Positions 12,225 to 23,468 of a stretch of 64,000 nucleotides of DNA are shown piece by piece. The DNA lies in assembly GCA_023404095.1 (NCBI GenBank), contig JAEYDD010000062.1:62001-126000 (forward strand), given 5' to 3'. Positions within the stretch are counted from its first letter, which is position 1. Each line of letters starts with the position of its first letter. Below the pieces are notes generated by a model, which saw nothing but the letters and a program-made list of their open reading frames with translations, was not told the DNA's origin and ran no database searches. The position numbers and the translations under genes are program-made. This DNA comes from Pseudomonadota bacterium (GTDB lineage Bacteria; Pseudomonadota; Alphaproteobacteria; Rhizobiales; Rhizobiaceae).

Positions 12225-12337
12225 CGACGCAATTCGCTCAAAAGCACCGTTTGAGGAAATTGAACTTCCTATTTTGACTCGCTAATGTCTCTTCGCGGGT
12301 GCAGCATTCCCGCGTTCAAGTCCATGAGGAGTTCGAC

Positions 12338-15300
12338 TTGCCCATTTCCAAGATCCTTGTCGCCAACCGTTCCGAAATTGCCATCCGCGTGTTCCGCGCG
12401 GCCAACGAGTTGGGTCTCAAAACGGTTGCGATATGGGCGGAAGAGGACAAGCTGGCACTGCATCGCTTCAAGGCGGACGAGAGCTATCAGGTCGGCCGGG
12501 GGCCGCATCTGCAAAAGGATCTCGGGCCGATCGAGAGCTATCTGTCGATCGATGAAGTGATCCGCGTGGCCAAGCTTTCGGGTGCGGACGCCATCCACCC
12601 GGGTTATGGCCTCCTGTCGGAGAGCCCGGAATTTGCCGAGGCCTGTGCTGTCGCCGGCATCACCTTCATCGGTCCGAAGCCGGAGACGATGCGCCAGCTC
12701 GGCAACAAGGTGGCGGCGCGCAACCTCGCGATCTCCATCGGCGTGCCGGTCGTGCCTGCGACCGATCCGCTGCCGGACGACATGGCGGAAGTGGCGAAGA
12801 TGGCCGAGCAGATCGGCTATCCGGTGATGCTGAAGGCGTCCTGGGGCGGCGGCGGGCGCGGCATGCGCGCGATCCGCGATCCGAAGGACCTTGCCCGCGA
12901 GGTGACGGAAGCCAAGCGCGAGGCGAAGGCCGCCTTCGGCAAGGACGAGGTCTATCTGGAAAAGCTGGTCGAGCGCGCCCGCCACGTCGAAAGCCAGATC
13001 CTCGGCGACACGCATGGCAATGCGGTGCATCTGTTCGAACGCGACTGCTCCATCCAGCGCCGCAACCAGAAGGTCGTCGAACGCGCGCCGGCGCCCTACC
13101 TCACCGAGGCGCAACGCCAGGAACTGGCCGACTATTCGCTGAAGATCGCCAGGGCGACGAACTATGTCGGTGCGGGCACCGTCGAGTATCTGATGGATGC
13201 CGACACCGGAAAGTTCTACTTCATCGAGGTCAATCCGCGCATCCAGGTCGAGCACACCGTCACCGAGGAGGTGACCGGCATCGACATCGTCAAGGCGCAG
13301 ATCCATATTCTCGACGGCTTTGCGATCGGCACGCCGGAATCGGGCGTGCCGGCGCAGGCCGACATCCGTCTCAACGGGCACGCGCTGCAGTGCCGCATCA
13401 CCACCGAGGATCCCGAGCAGAACTTCATCCCCGACTACGGGCGGATTACCGCCTATCGCGGCGCGACCGGCTTCGGCATCCGCCTCGATGGCGGTACGGC
13501 CTATTCGGGCGCGGTGATCACGCGCTTCTACGATCCGCTTTTGGAGAAGGTGACGGCCTGGGCGCCGACGCCGGAGGAGGCTATCCGGCGGATGGACCGG
13601 GCGCTGCGGGAGTTCCGCATCCGCGGGGTCGCGACCAACCTGACCTTCCTGGAAGCGATCATCGGGCACCAGAAGTTCCGCGACAACAGCTATACGACCC
13701 GCTTCATCGATTCGACGCCCGAACTCTTCGCCCAGGTCAAGCGCCAGGACCGCGCGACGAAGCTTTTGACCTATCTCGCCGATGTCACGGTCAACGGTCA
13801 CCCGGAGGCGAAGGGCCGGCCGAAGCCGTCCGACGACATCGCCCCGCCTGTCGTGCCCTATTCTGAAGGACCGATTGCGGCGGGCACCAAGCAGAAGCTC
13901 GACGAACTCGGGCCGCAGAAGTTTGCCGAATGGATCCGCGGACAGAAGCAGGTACTGCTCACCGACACCACCATGCGCGACGGGCACCAGTCGTTGCTGG
14001 CGACGCGCATGCGCACCTACGATATCGCCCGCATCGCCGAGACCTATGCCCGCACCCTGCCGCAGCTGTTCTCGCTGGAATGCTGGGGCGGGGCGACCTT
14101 CGACGTATCGATGCGCTTCCTGACGGAGGATCCCTGGGAACGGCTTGCCATGATCCGCGAGGGCGCGCCGAACCTGCTCTTGCAGATGCTTCTGCGAGGG
14201 GCCAACGGCGTCGGCTACAAGAACTACCCGGACAATGTGGTGAAGTACTTCGTCCGCCAGGCGGCAAGGGGCGGCATCGACGTCTTCCGCGTGTTCGACT
14301 GCCTGAACTGGGTGGAGAACATGCGCGTGTCGATGGACGCGGTTGCAGAGGAGAACAGGATCTGCGAGGCGGCGATCTGCTACACCGGCGACATCCTCAA
14401 CGCCGCGCGCCCGAAATACGACCTGAAGTACTATGCCGCGCTTGCTTCCGAGCTGGAACGGGCCGGGGCGCACATGATCGCGGTCAAGGACATGGCGGGG
14501 CTTCTGAAGCCGGCCGCTGCCCGCGTGCTGTTCAAGGCGCTGCGCGAGGCGACCGACCTGCCGATCCACTTCCACACCCATGACACCTCGGGCATTGCGG
14601 CTGCGACCGTGCTGGCCGCCGTCGAGAGCGGCGTCGATGTCGTCGATGCGGCGATGGACGCGCTGTCCGGCAACACCTCGCAGCCCTGCCTCGGGTCGAT
14701 CGTCGAGGCGCTGCGCGGTTCGGATCGCGATCCCGGGCTCGATCCGGAATGGATCCGCCGCATCTCGTTCTACTGGGAGGCGGTGCGCCACCAGTACGCC
14801 GCCTTCGAGAGCGACCTCAAGGGGCCGGCATCGGAGGTCTACCTGCACGAGATGCCGGGCGGCCAGTTCACGAACCTCAAGGAGCAGGCGCGCTCGCTGG
14901 GGCTGGAGACGCGCTGGCATGAGGTGGCGCAAGCCTATGCCGATGCCAACCGCATGTTCGGGGACATCGTCAAGGTGACGCCGTCGTCGAAGGTCGTTGG
15001 CGACATGGCGCTGATGATGGTGAGCCAGGACCTGACCGTCGCCGATGTCGAGAACCCGGATAAGGACGTGTCCTTCCCGGAATCGGTCGTTTCGATGCTG
15101 AGGGGCGACCTCGGCCAGCCACCTGGCGGATGGCCGAAGGCGCTGCAGGAGAAGGTGCTGAAGGGCGAAGCGTCCTATACCGCCGTACCGGGCTCGCTGC
15201 TGCCGCCGGCCGATCTCGAGGCCGAGCGCAAGGCGATCGAGACAAAGCTGGACCGCAAGGTCGACGATTTCGAATTCGCCTCCTACCTGATGTATCCCAA

Positions 15301-15793
15301 GGTCTTCACCGACTATGCGCAGGCGCACGAGACCTATGGCCCCGTGAGCGTATTGCCGACGCATGCCTATTTCTACGGCATAGCCGCGGGCGAGGAACTG
15401 TTCGCCGACATAGAAAAGGGCAAGACGCTGGTCGTGCTCAACCAGGCGCAGAGCGAGGCCGACGACAAGGGCATGGTCAAGGTGTTCTTCGAACTCAACG
15501 GCCAGCCGCGCCCGATCAAGGTACCGGATCGCAACCGTGGCGCTACCAGCGCCGTCCGCCGCAAGGCGGAGGCCGGCAACGCCGCCCATCTCGGTGCGCC
15601 GATGCCCGGCGTTGTCTCCACCGTTGCGGTCGCGGCAGGACAGGCGGTCAAAGCCGGCGACGTTCTGCTTTCCATCGAGGCGATGAAGATGGAGACGGCC
15701 CTGCATGCGGAGAAGGACGGTACGATCGCCGAGGTGCTGGTGCGCGCCGGCGATCAGATCGACGCGAAGGACCTCCTTGTCGTCTTCGGCTGA
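12338..15793 (+). CDS. pyc: Pyruvate carboxylase
   Basis: Biotin-dependent cytosolic enzyme that makes oxaloacetate from pyruvate, bicarbonate and ATP, replenishing the TCA cycle. The order is biotin carboxylase/ATP-grasp (about 1-480; ANRSEIAIRVFRA, glycine loop WGGGGRGMRA, EVNPRIQVEH), carboxyltransferase (about 535-830; TTMRDGHQS with Asp near 548, and the carboxylated lysine in VKDMAG near 717), and a C-terminal biotinyl domain with AMKM, biotin-Lys near 1117. I chose TTG at 12338 because GAGGAG lies 6 nt upstream and the start MPISKILVANRSEIA is typical; the length of 1151 residues matches about 1154 in Rhizobium etli. An in-frame GTG at 12299 is less likely. A 12-bp hairpin follows the stop. 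Confidence 0.97.
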   Translation: MPISKILVANRSEIAIRVFRAANELGLKTVAIWAEEDKLALHRFKADESYQVGRGPHLQKDLGPIESYLSIDEVIRVAKLSGADAIHPGYGLLSESPEFAEACAVAGITFIGPKPETMRQLGNKVAARNLAISIGVPVVPATDPLPDDMAEVAKMAEQIGYPVMLKASWGGGGRGMRAIRDPKDLAREVTEAKREAKAAFGKDEVYLEKLVERARHVESQILGDTHGNAVHLFERDCSIQRRNQKVVERAPAPYLTEAQRQELADYSLKIARATNYVGAGTVEYLMDADTGKFYFIEVNPRIQVEHTVTEEVTGIDIVKAQIHILDGFAIGTPESGVPAQADIRLNGHALQCRITTEDPEQNFIPDYGRITAYRGATGFGIRLDGGTAYSGAVITRFYDPLLEKVTAWAPTPEEAIRRMDRALREFRIRGVATNLTFLEAIIGHQKFRDNSYTTRFIDSTPELFAQVKRQDRATKLLTYLADVTVNGHPEAKGRPKPSDDIAPPVVPYSEGPIAAGTKQKLDELGPQKFAEWIRGQKQVLLTDTTMRDGHQSLLATRMRTYDIARIAETYARTLPQLFSLECWGGATFDVSMRFLTEDPWERLAMIREGAPNLLLQMLLRGANGVGYKNYPDNVVKYFVRQAARGGIDVFRVFDCLNWVENMRVSMDAVAEENRICEAAICYTGDILNAARPKYDLKYYAALASELERAGAHMIAVKDMAGLLKPAAARVLFKALREATDLPIHFHTHDTSGIAAATVLAAVESGVDVVDAAMDALSGNTSQPCLGSIVEALRGSDRDPGLDPEWIRRISFYWEAVRHQYAAFESDLKGPASEVYLHEMPGGQFTNLKEQARSLGLETRWHEVAQAYADANRMFGDIVKVTPSSKVVGDMALMMVSQDLTVADVENPDKDVSFPESVVSMLRGDLGQPPGGWPKALQEKVLKGEASYTAVPGSLLPPADLEAERKAIETKLDRKVDDFEFASYLMYPKVFTDYAQAHETYGPVSVLPTHAYFYGIAAGEELFADIEKGKTLVVLNQAQSEADDKGMVKVFFELNGQPRPIKVPDRNRGATSAVRRKAEAGNAAHLGAPMPGVVSTVAVAAGQAVKAGDVLLSIEAMKMETALHAEKDGTIAEVLVRAGDQIDAKDLLVVFG

Positions 15794-15834
15794 AGGCATT
15801 TCTCCGCCGGCCGATCGAGGCCGCGTTCCGAAAT

Positions 15835-15863
15835 GCACAATCCCTCCGAAAGAGGGATTGTGC
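15835..15863 (+). terminator. Hairpin after pyc
   Basis: A 12-bp perfect stem (GCACAATCCCTC / GAGGGATTGTGC) with a 5-nt loop, 42 bp past the pyc stop. No U-run follows, so it may be a terminator of reduced strength or an mRNA 3'-end stabiliser. Confidence 0.6.
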
Positions 15864-15981
15864 CCCATTGGCCCCGGCTGCGACGCTCGCCCGCGGAGTC
15901 GCACCCATTTTTCAACCTGGCGAGCAGCCGGCCTGGCCGCAGCCGAATGCCTTTTCTGATCATCCCGTGGTAGCTCCAACA

Positions 15982-16536
15982 ATGCCCTATGCCATTCGTA
16001 CCGCCGAAGCCGGCGATGTTCCCGCCATTGCCGAGATCTACCGGGAGTCCGTTCTGCACGGCGTCGCCTCCTATGAGATCGAGCCGCCGACGCTGGAGGA
16101 GATGCACAACCGCTTTTCGGCGATCACGTCGGCCGGATACCCTTACATTGCTGCCATCGACATGGGCGGGACCATTCTTGGTTATGCCTATGCATCCGCG
16201 TTCCGCACCCGTCCGGCCTATCGCTGGCTGGTGGAGGACTCGATCTACCTCGCGCCGGAGGCGCGGGGCCGCGGCATCGGCGGTGCATTGCTCGCCGAAC
16301 TGATCACACGCTGCACGGTCCTCGGTTTCCGGCAGATGGTGGCGGTCATCGGCGGAGCGCACCCGGCCTCCGTGGCGGTTCACCGCGCGGCGGGTTTCGA
16401 GCATGGCGGGCTGATGAAGGCGACGGGTTTCAAGCATGGTCGCTGGCTCGATACCGTGATCATGCAGCGGGCGCTTGGCGAGGGAGAAAGCACCGACCCC
16501 GAGCCTGACGTTCCCTTGACGCATGCCAAAAGCTGA
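15982..16536 (+). CDS. GNAT N-acetyltransferase, phosphinothricin-acetyltransferase-like
   Basis: Cytosolic acetyl-CoA-dependent N-acetyltransferase of 184 residues. The start MPYAIRTAEAGDVPAIAEIY, the segment YRWLVEDSIYL and the acetyl-CoA loop EARGRGIGGALL, followed by AVIGGAHPASVAVHRAAGF, are the pattern of the PAT/Bar/MddA group. Members acetylate small amines such as phosphinothricin or methionine sulfone/sulfoximine; the real substrate cannot be read from sequence. It begins 119 bp beyond the pyc hairpin and is probably transcribed alone. The ribosome site is weak. The frame extends far upstream inside pyc, but the family N-terminus fixes the start here. Confidence 0.85.
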   Translation: MPYAIRTAEAGDVPAIAEIYRESVLHGVASYEIEPPTLEEMHNRFSAITSAGYPYIAAIDMGGTILGYAYASAFRTRPAYRWLVEDSIYLAPEARGRGIGGALLAELITRCTVLGFRQMVAVIGGAHPASVAVHRAAGFEHGGLMKATGFKHGRWLDTVIMQRALGEGESTDPEPDVPLTHAKS

Positions 16537-16649
16537 AGGGACGGACGCCCGGGGGCAACGCTTGGAAATCACCCCCCGCAATTGCGAATCTTGGCAAACC
16601 GGCTCGAAGCCCTTATCCATCGGGCCGGAAGCCGCTTGGCGGCCTTTGG

Positions 16650-17813
16650 ATGGATGCGATGAAGATCGACGTGCAACTGAGCTTCGTGAAGGTGGCCGAG
16701 GATTGCGGCATCGTGCGCGACGCGCCGCTGCCGCCGGAGTTCAGGAACAGGACCTACAATGCCCTTTATGACTTCGAGACACTGTTTTACGATGTCTACC
16801 GGTGCGGAAAATACACGGTCCTCCAGGGGCCTCCCTTGTTCAACTTCCAGGACCATCTGGCGGCGACGGAATTCCACGCCGATTTCACCAGGAGCGGCGG
16901 CGCCTTCATCGACAGGTCGTCCGGGGTGGAGTTCTGGCTGAAGGGCGATCGGCACGACATCACGATCGACGGTCGCCTCGGCCGGGTGGCGGCTAGGGTG
17001 CAGCCGGATCTCAATCACGTATTTCGCAAGAAGCGCGTGCTCTTCACCCTGTCCAAGGACAACGACGTGCAGTGGATCAAGGACTGGGTGCAGTTCCATG
17101 TCCGCATTCACGGTGCCGAGGCCGTGCTGCTGTACGACAATGCGTCCACCGCCTACGGCGCGCAGGAACTCGAAGCGGAGCTCCAGCGGGCCTTTCCCGG
17201 CATCATCGTCTGTGTCGTCAACTGGAACTTCAAGTTCGGCCCGCGTGTCTGGCGCAAGCGCGATGCGAGCGGCAACGAGGTGCGGATAAGTTCGAAGTTC
17301 TGTCAGGCGGGCGCCCTGCAGCACGCCCGGTTCCGCTTTCTGCAAAAGGCCAGGAGTGTGCTGAACTGCGACATCGACGAACTGGTGTTGCCGTCGCGTG
17401 CGTGCGGGTCGGTCTTCCGGGCGGCGGAAACGTCGCTGCTGGGCGCCGTTCATTTCCGCGGCCGGTGGATTGGCGATGCCGGCGACGGTCGTGGTCAGGA
17501 GATCCCGCGCCACGGGGATTTCGCCCGCTACGATGCCGCGGACAAGGTCGGATGCCCGCAGAAATGGGCCGTCGTGCCGTGGCGATGCACCAGGGCGATG
17601 ACGTGGTCGGCGCACCGGGTCAAGGGGCTGGAAAACTACTTCACCCGTTCAAATCGTTTCGCCTACGGCCATTTCAGCGAGATCACCACGAACTGGAAGT
17701 ACAACAGGACCGCGCGGAAGGCGCCGTCCGATATGTCCCGTTATCAGGTGGACGATGCGCTCCTGCGGGCGATGCGAACGGCCGGTCTTCGCGGCGCGCT
17801 GCTCCCGGCGTGA
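16650..17813 (+). CDS. Glycosyltransferase family 92-like protein
   Basis: Predicted cytosolic protein of 387 residues with no signal peptide. The central segment (TLSKDNDVQWIKDWVQFHV, then AVLLYDNAS) and a later acidic motif LNCDIDELVLP are the pattern of the GT92/DUF23 or GT2-like glycosyltransferases, where the D-x-D binds metal and nucleotide sugar. The N-terminal 120 residues are not recognisable. ATG at 16650 and the nearby ATG at 16659 (MKIDVQ) are both possible starts. It stands alone, 113 bp after the GNAT gene and convergent with DUF2794. A role in a surface or capsule polysaccharide is a guess from family and genome neighbourhood; no polysaccharide cluster surrounds it. Confidence 0.65.
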   Translation: MDAMKIDVQLSFVKVAEDCGIVRDAPLPPEFRNRTYNALYDFETLFYDVYRCGKYTVLQGPPLFNFQDHLAATEFHADFTRSGGAFIDRSSGVEFWLKGDRHDITIDGRLGRVAARVQPDLNHVFRKKRVLFTLSKDNDVQWIKDWVQFHVRIHGAEAVLLYDNASTAYGAQELEAELQRAFPGIIVCVVNWNFKFGPRVWRKRDASGNEVRISSKFCQAGALQHARFRFLQKARSVLNCDIDELVLPSRACGSVFRAAETSLLGAVHFRGRWIGDAGDGRGQEIPRHGDFARYDAADKVGCPQKWAVVPWRCTRAMTWSAHRVKGLENYFTRSNRFAYGHFSEITTNWKYNRTARKAPSDMSRYQVDDALLRAMRTAGLRGALLPA

Positions 17814-17831
17814 GTTAGCCGGCCGCGAACG

Positions 17832-18227
17832 TTAAGTTTCGACCAGCTTCAAGACCTTGTCGAAGACCTTCAGCACCTGCTGCAGGTCGCGGCCCCGCTT
17901 GAGGATCATGCCGTGGGTGTTGACGACGCTGTAGGCGCCCTGCCTGGTGGCGAGCTTGGGGTTCTTCTCGACGCGGTAGAGCGGCATTTCCCCCGAGCGC
18001 TTGAAAATCGAGAACACCGCCTTTTCGGCGCTGTGGTCGATCGCGTAGTCACGCCACTCGCCTTCCCCGACCATGCGCCCGTAGATCCTCAGGATCAGGT
18101 CCAGTTCCTTGCGGTGGAAGGTGACCGGAAGCGTGTCCTTGTTGCTGCGATACTCCCGGAGATCGACGACCACGTTCGACCTCTGGGCGGCAGCTTCTCC
18201 CGGCGGCAAATCCGGCTGGTCTGTCAT
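17832..18227 (-). CDS. DUF2794 domain protein
   Basis: Protein of 131 residues with the DUF2794 pattern common in alphaproteobacteria: HRKELDLILRIYGRMVGEGEWRDYAID, then FSIFKRSGEMPLYRVEKNPKL and a C-terminal LKVFDKVLKLVE. Function is unknown. I chose the ATG at 18227 because GGAG lies 5 nt upstream; the frame runs on to 18449 but that extension is arginine-rich and not conserved-looking. A short palindrome at 18249-18264 lies just upstream of the start, so regulation there is possible. No signal peptide or membrane segment is visible. Confidence 0.85.
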   Translation of the reverse strand: MTDQPDLPPGEAAAQRSNVVVDLREYRSNKDTLPVTFHRKELDLILRIYGRMVGEGEWRDYAIDHSAEKAVFSIFKRSGEMPLYRVEKNPKLATRQGAYSVVNTHGMILKRGRDLQQVLKVFDKVLKLVET

Positions 18228-18712
18228 CGATTCTCCGCACTTCGTCGATGTCATTTCGATGACAGTGTGCCCTAGCTGGGCGGAAATGCAAGCATGGAGG
18301 CCGGGCGCCAGCCGCCGTAGTGGCCGCGATTCGCGGCAACGGTTCAATTTTCCGGTGGAAATTTTCCGCTGACGCCCGAAGCGATTCGCGTCCCGATTTC
18401 GAGCGCATCGGGCAAAATGTGCGCTATCGGAACAGGCGAACCGTACCATCGTTAACCACTACGGCATGGCAAAAAACGAACTTGCCCCATTTCAGACAAA
18501 TCCGCGCCCCATTTTTCAGTGAAAGTTTCGTCGCTGTCCCGCAGCCGACCGCTTTGCATGTGCGGGAAATCGGTCGGCCTTAGGGGATTAGCGTCGAAGC
18601 TGATCCTGTATTCCGTTGCCGGATGCTTCGTCAAGGTCCGGCCCGGCGTGTCTTCGAACCCTCAAGCCCCAGCCCCTCGAAGATCCCGGTCCGGACCCCT
18701 CAATCCTTGAAT
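18228..18712. other. Intergenic region between DUF1223 and DUF2794 genes
   Basis: About 485 bp without a supportable gene; short open frames here have neither ribosome sites nor recognisable products. It holds the DUF2794 promoter and a 16-bp palindrome (TGTCAT, 4-nt spacer, ATGACA) at 18249-18264, 22 bp before the DUF2794 start. The remainder shows GC-rich imperfect repeats (for example around 18648-18702) but nothing I can name. Confidence 0.4.
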
Positions 18713-19483
18713 TCACTTTCGATTGGCTGTCTGTGGCAGCGTCGGCGTCATTACAGTTGCTCCCAGAATGGCGCCGGGCGTGTCTGCCGCCTTCATCCGC
18801 TGCAGGAGGATGGCGCATCCACCCGTCCCCTTCTGGTGCAGGATGCTTGCGGGCAGCACGAGCGTCGTCTCCTTGCCTTCCCACATGCCGATCGTCTCCA
18901 TGTCGGTCACGGCGTGCCAGTAGGAGACCCTCCGCCCGCGATTTTCGCCTTCCTTGATCTCCACCGACTGCGGGTCGTTGAAGTAGGCGACCATCACATT
19001 GGCCTTGCCGTGTCCACTGCCGATCCGGATGCGGATTTCGTCCTGAACGATGTCTGCGGATACGTCCACCGACAGGCCCCGGCCCTGCGTGCTCAGGGTT
19101 TCGATCTGGTCGCGAATCTGGCCCAGTTCACCGCCGTTGACGTGCTCGCGTCCGTTGATCACCGCCTGGGGCGTGTAGACGCTGCTGCGGCCGAACATGC
19201 GCGCATAGGAATACTGCCGCTCCGTGTTCTCCTTGGTGGAGAGGGTGTCGGCCCAGCCGAGATAGTTCCAGTAGTCGACGTGATAGGCCAGGGCGACGAC
19301 GTCGCCGTCGCGGATCAACGTTTCCAGCGCCTGGTCTGCCTTGGGACAGGACGAACATCCCTGGCTGGTGAACAGTTCAACGATGCCCTTCGGCTGATTC
19401 AGTTCCTGTGCCAGCGCGCCGGTGGCCAACGACGGGGCCGCCAGCAAGCTCGTAACACAACCTATGATCAGCAGTCGGGGCAT
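18713..19483 (-). CDS. Secreted DUF1223 thioredoxin-fold protein
   Basis: Exported protein of 256 residues with signal peptide MPRLLIIGCVTSLL...ALAQ, cleavage expected near residue 26. The mature part begins with a thioredoxin-like segment, VELFTSQGCSSCPKADQ, whose CSSC is a redox-type CxxC; HVDYWNYLGW and QAVINGREHVNG are the other DUF1223 hallmarks. It probably works in the periplasm; a thiol-redox role is inferred and the substrate is unknown. It is downstream of acnA on the same strand, beyond the acnA terminator, so it is likely a separate unit. Confidence 0.85.
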   Translation of the reverse strand: MPRLLIIGCVTSLLAAPSLATGALAQELNQPKGIVELFTSQGCSSCPKADQALETLIRDGDVVALAYHVDYWNYLGWADTLSTKENTERQYSYARMFGRSSVYTPQAVINGREHVNGGELGQIRDQIETLSTQGRGLSVDVSADIVQDEIRIRIGSGHGKANVMVAYFNDPQSVEIKEGENRGRRVSYWHAVTDMETIGMWEGKETTLVLPASILHQKGTGGCAILLQRMKAADTPGAILGATVMTPTLPQTANRK

Positions 19484-19596
19484 GTGTCGTTCCGGGAAAT
19501 TCAGGCGAAGTGCCTGTTGTCGGCAATCGTCATACCCGCTCGGACAGTCAACAGGAAGTCACGATGGAGTGAGACTCAAGGCGCCACAAGTATGAC

Positions 19597-19630
19597 CCAA
19601 AAAGAAATGCCGGGGCAACTGCCCCGGCAT
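19597..19630 (-). terminator. Rho-independent terminator of acnA
   Basis: A 10-bp perfect GC-rich stem (ATGCCGGGGC / GCCCCGGCAT, 4-nt loop) starts 27 bp past the acnA stop; on the minus strand it runs into TTTCTTTTT. Confidence 0.85.
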
Positions 19631-19656
19631 CTCATCGATCGGTCATCCCGTCGAAA

Positions 19657-22350
<2,694 letters not shown>

Positions 22351-22517
22351 TTGGTACCCCGTTCCGTCTGGTCGCCAAAAGCTGACGTACGAACGCCCGT
22401 GCGCCCGGGAGGCGCGAAATGGGATGCGGGTGCGGTCATTTCCGCTGTCCGTACGCGGAAATCATTCCGGGTTCGGCGCTTGGATGAAAATCACGCCGAC
22501 CGCTGGCGTGTTGCCGG

Positions 22518-22538
22518 CCTTATAGATAATTTCTAAGG
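22518..22538. promoter_or_regulatory. Candidate Irr operator (ICE box) between acnA and ccmA
   Basis: Imperfect 21-bp palindrome whose outer arms are CCTTA/TAAGG, with 8 of 10 positions paired. Its right half TTCTAAG matches the TTCTAAA half of the alphaproteobacterial Irr box and the left half TATAGAT is a weaker match to TTTAGAA. It lies 80 bp before ccmA and 168 bp before acnA, both genes of haem or Fe-S use. Assignment to Irr is inference. Confidence 0.5.
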
Positions 22539-22618
22539 AACGATCCAGACCGCCGATGTATGGATCGGGAGAATTTTTTTGCAGTGCGACCAGGGTCGTA
22601 AAGGGAAAGTGAAAGCCG

Positions 22619-23266
22619 ATGCGCCTCGTTGCCGAGGGCCTGAGTGCGAGACGGGGCGAAGACCTGATCTTCCGGGATGTATCCTTTGATATCGGCGCCG
22701 GCGAGGCGCTGGTGGTGAAGGGGCCGAACGGGTCCGGCAAGTCCACCCTTTTGCGGGTGGTCGCCGGCCTTTTGCCGCGCGAATCGGGCAAGATCAGGCT
22801 TGCCGGCGGCGAGAGGCAAGGCTTCGACACCGTTGCCGGCGCCTGTCACTATCTTGGCCATCGCAACGCAATGAAGCGGGAACTGACCGTCGAGGAGAAC
22901 CTTCGCTTCTGGAAGGCCTTTTTCGGTGATTCGGAGGGCGGTGCAGGGGTTGCGATCCACGAGGCGGCGGAAGCCGTCGGCCTCGGCGGGATCGTTCACC
23001 TACCCTTCGGCTATCTTTCTGCCGGCCAGCAACGACGCATGGCCATGGCGAAGCTGCTCGTCGCCTGGCGGCCGATCTGGATTCTCGACGAGCCGACGGC
23101 AGCGCTTGATGCCGCGGCAGAGACGATGTTCGCCGGGCTCGTCAAGGCGCATCTCTCCCGCGGCGGCCTGGCGGTCGCGGCAACGCATCAGCCGCTCCAT
23201 CTCGAAACGATGCAGGAGTTGCAGATGGCGGGGTTTGCAGGGGTTGCGGTGGAGGCCTGGGCGTGA
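22619..23266 (+). CDS. ccmA: Haem exporter ATP-binding protein CcmA
   Basis: ATPase of the CcmABCD system that drives release of haem-loaded CcmE during cytochrome c maturation on the inner membrane. The 215 residues include Walker A GPNGSGKST near 38, ABC signature LSAGQQRR and Walker B IWILDEPTAALD. The start ATG is preceded by GGGAAAGTGAAAGCCG, a usable ribosome site. It heads the ccm operon but is separated from ccmB by about 200 bp of repeat-like sequence, an unusual gap for genes that normally abut. Confidence 0.95.
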   Translation: MRLVAEGLSARRGEDLIFRDVSFDIGAGEALVVKGPNGSGKSTLLRVVAGLLPRESGKIRLAGGERQGFDTVAGACHYLGHRNAMKRELTVEENLRFWKAFFGDSEGGAGVAIHEAAEAVGLGGIVHLPFGYLSAGQQRRMAMAKLLVAWRPIWILDEPTAALDAAAETMFAGLVKAHLSRGGLAVAATHQPLHLETMQELQMAGFAGVAVEAWA

Positions 23267-23321
23267 GTGCGCGTGTTTCCCTGAGTGCCCGGCTCGCTTT
23301 ATTGACGCCTGATGGTTTGCC

Positions 23322-23430
23322 ACTCATCCCAAGCCTCTCCCCCCAGGCGGAGAGAGGGGGTGAAAACGTCAACGGAGATCGCCCTTCTTCCCGCTCGCGG
23401 GCAGAAGGTGCCGGCAGGCGGAGGATGGGC
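23322..23430. repeat. RIME-like palindromic intergenic element between ccmA and ccmB
   Basis: The 202-bp ccmA-ccmB gap contains two hairpins: CTCTCC/GGAGAG (23335-23340, 23349-23354) flanked by C- and G-rich runs, and CTTCTTCCCGC/GCGGGCAGAAG (23384-23394, 23397-23407, one mismatch). This layout of paired palindromes resembles the RIME and related mosaic repeats of rhizobial intergenic regions. Only one copy is visible here, so repetition elsewhere is assumed, not shown. Confidence 0.5.
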
Positions 23431-23468
23431 GGCTGCGGTGCTCTGCCGGCTCGCGAAAGGACTACGGC

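Noticed and set aside
12269..15982. Open frame of about 1,237 codons antisense to pyc
   Set aside because: Mirror of pyc codon usage (Arg/His/Asp repeats); no family features.
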